From contig NC_135793.1 in NCBI RefSeq assembly GCF_051106095.1, forward strand, positions 9,720,501 through 9,784,500: a stretch of 64,000 nt of DNA, read 5' to 3'. The notes under the pieces were generated by a model. The model saw only the letters and a list, made by a program, of their open reading frames with translations, searched no databases and was not told the DNA's origin. Positions 22,501 through 34,500 of this stretch are shown piece after piece (the first letter of the stretch is position 1; every line of letters begins with the position of its first letter). The stretch comes from Pogona vitticeps (lineage: Eukaryota > Chordata > Lepidosauria > Squamata > Agamidae). Both the position numbers and the translations under genes were made by a program.

Positions 22501-25500
22501 ACTCCTGCAGTCCCTTATTATTATTATTGGCTGCACTGGCTGGGGCTTTTGGAGTTGTGGTCCAAAATATCTGCAGGGTCAAATCTTCTTTATCCCTGCT
22601 GTTGCCAAAGGTCAGAATGGCAGCCTGAATTTTTGGTTTTTAGTATTAGACCTAGTAGGCCTGCTGGTTGCTTATGCTTACCTCCTCCTGAAAAGGCTGC
22701 CTTACTCTCCAGCTCTTTGATGCACCCCTTGGGACATAACAAGGATTCTGAATCAGTGACTGTGTGTGAATCTAGGCAATACTATGGATTTGTATGAGTT
22801 GATCCAGCTTCGAACTGTGGATCTGAGACGTGTGTGCAGTGCCAGTCGCTTTGCTTGACTCAGCAGTTACAGTTTACTGTCCTGTTCTCGTACAAACCAT
22901 AGGACATTTCAAATGATGGATTTCTCTCTGTTTCCTCCAGTTCTCTGGCATCATCCTTTTGGCTGTAGGCATCTGGGGGAAGGTGAGCTTGGAAGTGTAC
23001 TTCTCCCTGTTAAATGAGAAGGCCACGAATGTGCCCTACATCCTGATTGCCACTGGCTCAGTTGTCATCCTTCTAGGTACCTTTGGCTGTTTTGCCACCT
23101 GCCGGGGGAGCACATGGATGCTAAAATTGGTAAGTATTGGGGAGGAGAAACTCTTGACCTGCCGTGGTGTTCCTAGATCTGCAGCTATACAGTGGTGCCT
23201 TGCTAGACAGTTACCCCACCTGACAGTTTTTTCGCTAGACATTGGCTTTTTGCGATCGATATAGCGATTCGCAAAATAGTGATTTCTATGGGGGAATTTT
23301 GCTGGACAATGTTTGGTCCCTGCTTTGCAAACCGATTTTCACTAGACGACGATTTTGACAGCTCCCTCCGCACTCGCAAAACAGATGTTTTCGGGATCTA
23401 AGCTTCGCAAGACAGCGATTTAAACAGCTGATCGGCGGTTCGCAAAGTGGCTTTCCTATGGCCGATCTTCACTAGACAATGACGATTCTTCCCCATTGGA
23501 ACGCATTAAACAGGTTTCAATGCATTCCAATGGGGAAATGTTTTTCGCTAGACCATGATTTAGCTAAACAGCAATTTCAGTGGAATGGATTATCATTGTC
23601 TAGCGAGGCACCACTGTAATGGCCTCTGTTTATTGTGCCTCACTCACTTTCTTCCGCTTTTGTAAGCTTTATCAATTCATTTGCAAAATGTTGGTCATCA
23701 CACGGCTTCCCTCCTCCCACCCTGGCTTTCCCTCAGTGTTGCTCTTTCCCTCGGTGTTTCCCTTGAAATGCATGTACAAGAAACATGTCCATAGTTCTCT
23801 GCGCATCGGTGACATATCGAATGTGTTCAATAAATTTATATGTTTATTTATTTTATTTATATAATTTAAATTAATTTATTTAATTTGGACACCGCCTCAT
23901 TAGTGCACTATTCTGGGTGGTTTAATAATGAATTAAAACATATATAAAACAAACAATAAATAGTAGAAGTAAAACACCTAAAAGGACAAAAACTAATGAT
24001 GCCATAAACAATTTCCTGGTGATAGCAGGACAGGAGATAAGCAGTCCATCAATCAGAGGCAGTATGAAAGGCCTCCCGGAAAAGGAATGTTTGGAGTTGT
24101 GTCCTAAATGACAACAGGAAGGGAGCCAGGCATAGTTTCTCCAGGAGCTGGATCCGAAGGTTGGATCCACTGCGGAGAAGGCCCTGTCTTTTGTAGAAGA
24201 CTTCCGGGCCTCCATTGGGGTGACTACACAGAGGAGCCTAGCTTCAGAAGATCTGGTGGGTCGGGCAGAGGACGTTGGGGAGAAACGCTCCGACAAATAA
24301 CATGGTCCAGAACTGTAGAGGGCTTTATACGTGTGTCAAAACCTTGAATCTGCTCCAGGACACAATTGGTCACCAGCGAAGAGAGCCAGGACTGGGATGA
24401 TGTGGTCATAAACATGGTACTATGTTTATCTATTCCTTGGGTAATGGATGCAATATAGTATGAACAAGAGGTTATGAAAGTTTTTGGTGGAGGAGGGGAA
24501 CTACGATTCCCAGAATACCTGGTGGCTACTTGCTGACCGGGTGAGGTAGTGATTGGGCTGTAGTCCCCCAAAATAAGTTTTCCCATTTCTGGTAAGAACA
24601 TGGGAAAGATCAGGCCACAAATCTTACAGTGGCTGATAAATTAATTCAACTTGTATGAATTCGAGTCCTAACCACAGCTTGGTATGCCATTTTTTAAAAA
24701 CTTGTTTTGTTACTGATTGCCTTGCAACAAACAGGTTGCTAAACCTTATCATTTGCATCATTTGGATGCAAAAGTAATTCATTTGATTGTGCATTATTGA
24801 CATGTTTTATTATCATAAATGAGACCTAAAAATTACTGGGAAATTTCTTCTGATGACCAAACCTGATGCTCCATTTCGATGTGGGGGAAGCAGTGGACAC
24901 AGTTGAACTCTACTTCTGTTTTGGCTTATTCTCCACAGATGGGGAACATTCACCCCCAGCTTGTGTGGTAGTTGAATTTAGGATGTATTTTGTGGAGATT
25001 CTCTATACTATGGCAGTAGTGAGGATGTTGTCTATTGGTTTTAATTTTCTTCTGTGTTCCCATCCACAGTATGGCATGTTCTTAACCCTTATCTTCCTTG
25101 TTGTGCTGGTGGTGGCCATTGTGGGTTTCGTCTTCCGACATGAGGTGAGTTTGTGTGTCTTTCCATGTCTCTGCCCTTTTTTAATAGGGCTGCGGCCTTT
25201 TGTAATACCATGTTGGCTTTCTGCCTTTCAGGTGCATGCAGTAGGGCCATATCCAGCTTTAACTGAGGTTTTTGCTTCTGAGCTCAGCGTATCACTTTAT
25301 TAAGGCAGGGGTGAAGAACAGTCTCCAGCTCTTATAATGCCACACCTTTGGCCATGCATGACTGTGGTTGAGGAGAGATCAAGTTCAAACCTTCTAGAGG
25401 GCCAGAGGTTCTCCACACACATTTTAATTCATGTGTTTTATTTATTTATATTATTCCTTCTTGTGAAGAACTCGGTAGCAAGCACCCTGTCCAAAACACA

Positions 25501-28500
25501 ATCTAACACACAAACCTTACTAAAAGCATAGTTGCAGGCACAGAGATGCAAGATACACCAGAATAAAGGTAGCATTTGCTTGTTATACCAGAAGGCTTCA
25601 TAGCAAAGTATGACTTTAGCTGGTTCCTAAATGATAACATTTAGGAACGTGGTGGCACTGCAGGTTAAACCGCAGAAGTCTCTGTGCTGCAGGGTCAGAA
25701 GACCAGCAGTCGTAAGATCGAATCCACGCAACGGAGTGAGCTCCTGTCGCTTGTCCCAGCTCCCGCCAACCTAGCAGTTCGAAAGCATGTAAATGCGAGT
25801 AGATAAATAGGTACCACCACGGTGGGAAGGTAACGGCGTTCTGTGTCTAGTTGCGCTGGCCACATGACCACGGAAACTGTCTTTGGACAAACGCTGGCTC
25901 TACGGCTTGGAGATGAGGATGAGCACCGTACCCTAGAGTCAGACATGACTCGACTAAATGTCAAGGGGAACCTTTACTTTTACCTAAATGACAACAGTGA
26001 GAGGGACAATGCGATTTTGGTGGCAGGGAAGACAGCAGTTGGACCCTTAGGGGTGATGATTGTTGTGTGGAAATGTTCAGGCGTGAATAACCTTCAGCCA
26101 GAGAATCAAACAAGTCCTTTAAAAGAATTGCACTGCATAATAAAATTAAAAATTATACTTATAACAAATGTTAGCTTCTGACGTCGCTTTTGAGAAGGTG
26201 TTTGGGAACGGCCAGCTTCTGTTTCCCAAATAATATGATAGGCTTCCATCGGGGTGTTCTGGGGTTTGCTTCAGTCCATATTTAGAAACAAGCTAACGTC
26301 ATTCACAACTCCCAAGGCAAGGTCTAGAAAGGAATATGCTTTTCCTGTTGTTTTCTTCATTCTCTGAACTCTCTGCCACGGTTCTTAGCTTTAAAAATGC
26401 ATTGAAGTAGATATGAAATGTGTTTTATTGTCACTGGCATAAAATGTTTATCTTACTGTAAAAGACATGGAGAAATTTGTAAAAGGCAAGAAGATTTATA
26501 CGATTGGAAGAGAAACCAGAGCATTAACATGTAAAAAAAAGGATATGAGCTTTAAAAATTCTGTTAAAAATTAACGTAGAAATGGGACAGAGTTTATGAT
26601 TGATGAACCTGTATGAAACTGACAGGAACTGAAAACAGCCTGAACTGTCACTGGGGCAGTTTTGTGTTGCTATGTTTCTTTAAACATGTGTTATCAGGTA
26701 AAAACAAAATAAAAATTAAAAATAGGACAAAAATGTTCAGGCACCTTAAAGACTCACTGCTATGGCATAAGAGGAAGTGTCCGTATCCACGAAAGCTCAT
26801 AAATATAACAGTTGATCTTTAAGGTGCCACAGCGGTTTTGTCGTCTTTATTTTTTTATTTTTCTTTTCTTTTTGCCAGATACGCTCTCATAGGCTAACAT
26901 GTCTTCCTCTTTTAAAACTTTAAACATGTGATAACTTTCTCCTTCCTGTGCAGATTAAAGACAGTTTTAAGAAGAACTATGAAACTGCTGTGGAGAAATA
27001 CAGCGGGAGCAAAGATGAGCGCAGCAAGGCAGTTGATACCATTCAGACCACGGTGAGCCACTATTTCTCTCTTCTTCAGAATTGGCATATTTATTTATTC
27101 ATTCATTTATTTATTGCATTTATACCCTGCCCATCTAGTCAATTGACTACTCTGGGTGGCTTCCAACACATATAATAACAATAGTAAAATATAACAACAT
27201 TGAAACATCAGTAATAGAGTTATTCAAGACGGAAAGAAATAGGAGAAAAAAAATCAAATAATAGCTGAGTGGAAGGCCTGCCATGTCTGTGGTTCCTTCA
27301 GTAAGATGGACAACCTTCAGCTTGTGTCTGCACTAGAAGTTACATGTGAGGCCTCCTGTTCAAATCAAAGCTCAGAAAACTTACTGTTTTTTTTGGATTT
27401 CACCTTAAATTCTCTAGCCAGGTGTTATTTCAAAAATAAAAATAAGATCTCTTTCAGGTTGGGAACATGAAACATATAAATTAAAATGCTTGCCTTTCAG
27501 CCCGCTGTAAAATGAACGATGCTTTGTTATACTGATTTCTGGCATGTTTTGTTTTATGTGGGGTATTTTATGTGCTGCTGGATGTGCCACTTCTGACTTG
27601 GCAGGTTATCATAGCAGAGGGACGGTCATCATCCCTAAAGGTCACGTCCTCTCTCACCTGAAGTACATGGAATAAAGGGGACATTGCAGCTGGGGAAGAT
27701 TCTTGCCCCTATATTTATTGGACTACGGAAAATTGGCCCCTGGATCAGTGGCGGCGAACCTTTTTTAGGCCCGAGTGCCCAAACTGGGGGGAAAAAAAAC
27801 TGGTGGGCAATGTGCTGCAGCAGCGGAACCAGAAGTGGTGGTGCAAGGGTGAATCCTGGGCACTGAGGTGCCTCAAGACCCCACTCTGGATCCGTTGCCA
27901 GCACCAGCTGCTCCGGATCCTGGCCTGCCACCTGTTGAAGTGCTAGCACCGCGGCTGCAGCCGCCTCCTGAGGTTTGGCTGCCGGGAGGGGGGGGGGAGT
28001 AGCGACTTATGGCTTGTGTGCCTGCAGAAAGGACTCTGTGTGCCAGCTGTGGCACGCATGCCATGGGTTCACCATCGCTGCCCCAGACCCACCAAAAGTG
28101 CCTAACCTGGCTTATGAAATACCATACTTGCAATTTTAAAAAGAAAAAAAAATAGATATTAAAACTGTAGAATGCAATATTATTGAAAACTGAAATGTTT
28201 GAGTATCCTTGGAGAAGATGAGGTTTTGTCTTGGTACCTGAAGGACAGTAAAATATGTATCGATTGAGTTTCTGTAAAGAGTGAATTCCATTAAAGGAGG
28301 TTGCATGAAAATACACACTTCCTCCTGGATGGCTCTCCACCTGACCTTTGGCAGTGGAGCTATCTAAAGCAGAGCAGTGCATGGGCTCATAGTGAGCACC
28401 AATCTCTTTATTAACCCAAGGTTAAAAACGTGGTTAGGGATGGGATTTTTATAATTCTGAACTTGCGTCTCCAAAAGACACACAGAATTCCTCAGGCAGA

Positions 28501-31500
28501 TGTCTGGGACTGATGGAGGAGAAACCAGTAGACAAAAGAGATGGAAATTGCCCCAGTGGTCAGTGGGTTGGGTAATCTCACCACCCATTCAACTCTATGG
28601 GGGAGCTTCTCACTGAAGTACTTACTCCCCATGGTGACTCCTGGGAAGTAGTGCAACTGAGTAATGCAACTGTTCCCTTCTTCTTTCCAACCAAATCGCA
28701 TTGAAAGAAGCACAGTATAGAAAGACATCTGTTTTGCCTTCTGGTTTCTCCTGCCCGGGGGATTCTCAGCGACTTCCACAACTGGAAGTCCTAGAATTAC
28801 AAAACTTCCATCCCTGCATGTAATTGGCAGACCCAAATCTTTGGGGTAGGGGGAAACTATTTGCATGAGGACTTGGTTCATAAACAATTTATGCGTCTTC
28901 GGCACAGACAAGGAAGAACTGAACCCTAGGCTCAGATTTTCATTTTTGGGGAAAGGATCTAATGGCCACACAATTAGCGCTCCTCTCAATATTCTAGAAA
29001 CTCCGTACTTTTATCCCTAGCAATGGTCCCTTTTTAAACAATTGCAAAGCATTTCTTTTACTTCTCCACTGACTGCTTATTGTGTTTGTTGGTGTGCTTG
29101 TCTTTAATTTAGGTTTTATAACGATTATGTTTATTGTTTTGAATTGTTTTCTGATGTCAGGTTTGTTTAACAGAGCAGCCTTGGCAGCCAGATGGCTGGT
29201 ACAGAAGTCAAATTTTTGTTGTTTAGTCGTGTCCAACTCTTCGTGACCCCATGGACCAGAGCACGCCAGGCCCTCCTGTCTTCCACTGCCTCCCGGAGTT
29301 GGGTCAAATTCATGTTGGTTGCCTCGATGACACTGTCCAACCATCTCATCCTTGGTCGTCCCCTTCTCCTCTTGCCTTCACACTTTCCCAACATCAGGAT
29401 CTTTTCCAGGGAATCTTCTCTTCTCATGAGATGGCCAAAGTATTGGAGCCTCAGCTTCAGCATCTGTCCTTCCAGTGAGCACTCAGGGTTGATAGAACGT
29501 ACATGCATACATGCATACATGCATACATACATACATACATACCGTTTCTTTACCCCATCCTGTACGGTATGTGTGGAAGCCACGGAGCCGTCACAGCCCT
29601 GCAGTGCCTTATTTTGAGTCTCAGTGGAATGCCCTTGTGGGTGAATTCAGTGCTGAAAATTCAACAGCACAAGAGCAGAGAACCTTTTGCCTTCCAGATT
29701 CCTTTCGACTTCTACTCCTGGAAACCCTAACCAGTATGGGATTGTGGGATTTGTAGTCTAAAGCATGTGGACAAACCAAGGTTCCCCACCTGTGCAATTG
29801 AGAGAGCGACTATTTTCTATTGGACTGTGAACAGTATGTCAGGTGAATGGTTTGGGGTAGGAAGAAAGTGAACGGTGTGAACATGTGTGTGTAGAGAGCT
29901 GATGCTGCAGAATTTCAATGTGGTTTGAATTCTTGACATTTGCTGAAGTTGTCCCACTACAAACAGTCTGTCTGACAGGTGAGTGCTGGAGGATTGTCGG
30001 CAGCAGCCGTGTTGGATGCACGTGGGTGGATTGGTAGGATGTTAATGTTTTTGAGCAGGGTATGTAGTGTGATCCACCCTCCCTTGTTTTACTCCCTTGC
30101 AACAGTTGCATTGCTGTGGCGTGCTCAACTTCACTGACTGGAACACGAGTGCCTACTTCAAGCAGAATGGGATTCCTGTGAGCTGCTGCAAGTCCTTAAA
30201 CAACTGCACAACAGCAGATCTGAAGGATCTTGAAAAAGCCAAAGGGAAGGTGTATGAAAACGTAAGGGTGTTTGACCATCTTGTGGGGGTGGGGGGGGGG
30301 AAGGAGATTTATTCAGCTGAAGGCTGTCAGGGTGATCATGAGATTTAGTCTCCCATGGAAGGGCAGATGCATCTGGTGATGACATGAAATAATCTAAATT
30401 CAGTCGTTAGCCCCAGCTCTACAGGAGACGTGCTGAGTCAGTGGAACTTCCATAAGTGCTGGCTTAGCAAAATCCCATTACAGTGGTGCCCCGCTAGACG
30501 CTTACCCCGCTATTGCGATCGCAAAATGATGGTTCCTATGGGGGAAATCCGCTTTACGTTAATTAGGTCCCTGCTTCACGAACCGTTTGTTCTCTAAATG
30601 ATGATTTTTCCGGCTTCGCAAAATGGCTTCCCTCTCTTCGCAAAATGGCTGTTTTCTGGACAGAAGCTTCGGAAGACAGCGATTTTATACAGCTGATCTG
30701 CGGTTCTCCATGGGTGATCTTTGCTGGACGAAGAGGTATTTCCCCATTGGAACGCATTAACCGGTTTTCAATGCATTCCAATGGGTTTTTTCCCCGCATG
30801 ATGACGATTTCGCTGTACAGCGATTTTAACAGAACGGATTATCGTTGTCATGCGGGGCACCACTGTAATTCAGTGAAGCCTACTCTCGTTGAGCCTTACT
30901 GTAGGAGTTAGTGTAACTCTTTGCTTCATCCGTTAAATAGAAACTGGAGGCGAATGTCTGTGATCTGTGAGGATGTAGCAACAAGGAGCAGCCCAAGATG
31001 ATGCCGTGACTGAGATTGTTTTATGGCGACTGGAGGTCAGAACTGACCTTTGGAAAGTACACAGCAATAAAGGAGCTGTGGCAAATAAGTGAAATTGGGG
31101 CAGCTTGCCTCCAGAGGTGCACTGCAAATTCTTGGTCAGATCAAAGTCCTTAGGCTGATGTAAGCCAAGGTTATGTTTCGATCCATGTTTGAGAGATAAA
31201 GTCAAGTTCGTTCTTTCTCCCCTCCCTCCCTGCCTCCCTTTCTCTGTGGGCAGGAATTAACTCAGAAGTTCTCATGTGTACGTTATTTTTCCCTCTCTTC
31301 CCCAACAGGGTTGTTTCAATTTGGTGGTGAAAACGATGGATTCTAAAATGAGCATTGTCGCCGGGGTCTCCTTTGGGACCGCTTGCTTCCAGGTAACAAG
31401 CTCCCTCTTGGGTCTCATTGTATTCTGTGCTAATTGTATGTACCTCCCCACCCTCCCGGCCCTTGCTTAATTTGGTAAAAAGGTTGCAGCGTGCTTCAAC

Positions 31501-34500
31501 TATGGGGAAGGCAGGTAGCCAGCTTCTTGTTTGCTAACTGCTGTCCTGATAAGACCTTGTCTTTTCGTAGGCGTGCAAAACCGACATCTGGTCCATTGCG
31601 TGTGGCCAGGCTGCTGTGGGCAGGAAGGGGTGGATGCATAAGGGGGTTGGTGCTGCTTTGCTATTTTCAGCATCTTGGCAGCAGCAAAACTCCAGCCAGA
31701 AAAGGAGCAATTTGCTACAATGCCTTTTGGGAGTTCTATTCTTGGAGTGCCTTCAGCTGTCTAGAGCAGTGGTCCCCAACCGCGGGGTGTGTCGTGCGTG
31801 GGGCAGGAGATCTGTGTCCACACCCCGGTCCTGCCTAGGCCATGGACTGCTGCCGGGTCGTGGACCGGGGATACAGGCCAGGATTTGTGCAAACCAGGTG
31901 CAGTGCAAGCCCACTGAAACCATTCTCATTACAGGAAATATTTATTATTTATCTATTTAAAATATGTATACCCTGCCTTTCTCCTCCTCTTGGTAAATGT
32001 GCAGCCATGCTCAGGGCTGTTTTTGCACTACGTTATTTTTCTACGTTTGTGCCCTACTTTTCATCTGGGTATTTTTGGGGGGTTTCCGGTGGTCTCCCTT
32101 TCCAGCCACAGTCTGAACTGCACCTGCTTAGCCTCTGTGTGTGGTCATCTTGTCCACGGCTGAATGTGGTTTCTTTTGCTAAGCAATAAGCTTATCACGA
32201 CAGCAGAGGGTGTTCGAAGGTGTAATAACTGCATCTGTGAAAACTACATGGGTGTTAACCTGCCTTCACACAATTGTGTCAGTCCACCTGTATGTGCCAT
32301 GCTTCTTCCCTTTATTCTAGAGTGGTCTAGAAAGTAGAGTCTAGAAAGATTCCATGAGGAATTTTTGACTTTCTTATGGTAAAGGTAAAGGTTCCCCTTG
32401 ACAATTTTTGTCCAGTCGTGTCCGACTCTAAGGGGCGGTGCTTGTCCCCGTTTCCAAGCCATGGAGCCAGCGTTTTGTCCAAAGACAATCTTCTGTGGTC
32501 ACATGGCCAGTGCGACTTAGACACGGAACGCTGTTACCTTCCCACCGAGGTGGTCCCTATTGATCTACTTGCATTTGCATGCTTTCGAACCGCTAGGTTG
32601 ACGGGAGCTGGGACAAGCGACGGGCGCTCACTCCGTCTTGTGGATTCGATCTTACTACTGCTGGTCTTCTGACCCTGCAGCACAGGCTTCTGTGGTTTAG
32701 CCCACAGCGCCACCACGTCCACTTTCTTATGGTAGCTCAGTACAAGATAGTGACTAAATAGTTGCTAGTGATGCTTATGTAAATGCCCAAATGTATTTCA
32801 ACAAGTGCAGGCATATCTGGGTATATTTTTTCCCTTAAATATTTTTCCTCAAGACTTTTTTTCCCAGAGTCACAAAACTTTAGATTTCTTGTCCAGTCCC
32901 TGCTGATGCAGAAGCTCAGCTCTTCAAACATTTTGATTGCTTGTATTTCTGCAAAACTTAAGGTTTACTTGAACATGTTGCTACATCCCTGTTGTTTCTT
33001 GGTGACTCTGTGTTTTGGTCACAATCCTGTCAGTTCTAAGGGCTTTGTATGTGTGTTTATGTAAGACACACATGCATGATTATAGCTAGAGGTGTGTGTT
33101 TTAGGTCTACAGTTCCCATGGTTCCCAGGGAATGCTGGGAGATGTAGTCCAAGGCCTGTCTCTTTGGATCTTCCAAGGGCTTGTGGCATAGCCTAGGTCA
33201 TCTCCTTTAGTCTCAGGCTGCTTAGAAGCTTCTTGTGCTTTCTACAAAATTAGCAGTGCTGCCAACGGCAGTCCCAAAAGCCACTCCTCCCCACCAGATT
33301 CCTTTGTAGTGTTATTGAAAGACACAAGTGGGGTTGGAGAAGCTGCTTTTCTGTGCAGTGACATTTGTGTATCGCCTAATCTGAGAGTCGCTCCTCTGTT
33401 CGGAAAATTACTGCCGTGTCTAGTCTAGGACCCCCTTGAGCCCCCTTTTGCCATGCACCGGGTTAAACTGGGCTGTCAGTAAACTGCCGTTTGAATCTAG
33501 GAGCTCTCAGACACAGTTGGTTGGGTGTTGCATTTCCCTGAGGGTAGTATTCTAATTAGAGAGAGAGAGAGAGAGAGAGAATGTGTGTGTAATTCAGTTC
33601 AAACGGCCACAGGAGGAGGTGCTCGGTTAAGTGCTGAGTGAGAAGTTTGAATTCTGGGCTGTAGCACTTCAGACCACAGGCAGAGTGACTGACTGACTGG
33701 ATGGATGGATGGATGCATGCATGCATGCATGCATGCATGAATGAATGAATGAATGAATGAATGAATGAATGAATGAATGAATGAATGAATGAATGAATGA
33801 ATATCTCTCCCAAGGAAGGAATGAAAGTTCAGCTTTTCCTAACATGCCTGTTTACTATGTGGATGCAATTTTTAAAAAAATGTGGGGTAGCATTCTATAA
33901 CATCACATGTGTGCACACACAAACAATCACACCTTTTTACAAATGGAAGGGCTGACAAGACAGCAGATGAATGGCAGGACATTTTTAGCATCAACTGGTC
34001 CTCCTAACCTTGAAGATGCCAACAAACTACAACAAGCTTGGAGGAGGGCAGCGAGGATGATCTGAGGACTGGAAAGCAAGCCTTATGAGAAAAGACTGGA
34101 AGAACTCGGCATATTTAGCCTTGAGAAAAGGAGACTAAGGAGAGGGATACAATACTGTAGCACTTTTCAAAGACTTGAGAGACAGTCACAAAGAGGATCT
34201 GCTCTCGATCATCCCAAAGTGCAGGACATGTAATAATGGGCACAAGCGACATGTAATAATGGGCACAAGCGACAGGAAGCCAAATTTTAGCTGAATATCA
34301 AGAAAAACCTCTTAACTGTTAACAGTACAACAATGGAGCCAGTTACCTCGGAGGTGGTAAACGGTCCATACTGGAGGCGTTCAAGAGAAAATTGGACAAC
34401 TCTCTGTTGTATCTTAAGTATCCTTCATATCTTATGCTGTAATTTTGTGATACAGCAAGTGTTTCAAGCACATTTGGGGATGAGTCTTGGTAGAAGAGGG

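Noticed and set aside
29167-29583. 138-codon minus-strand frame as a host gene
   Set aside because: Its core is the C-terminus of the BovB reverse transcriptase, a LINE fragment, with microsatellite sequence at one end.
33556-33813. IHSFIHSF-repeat frame
   Set aside because: Translation of the GAAT microsatellite.
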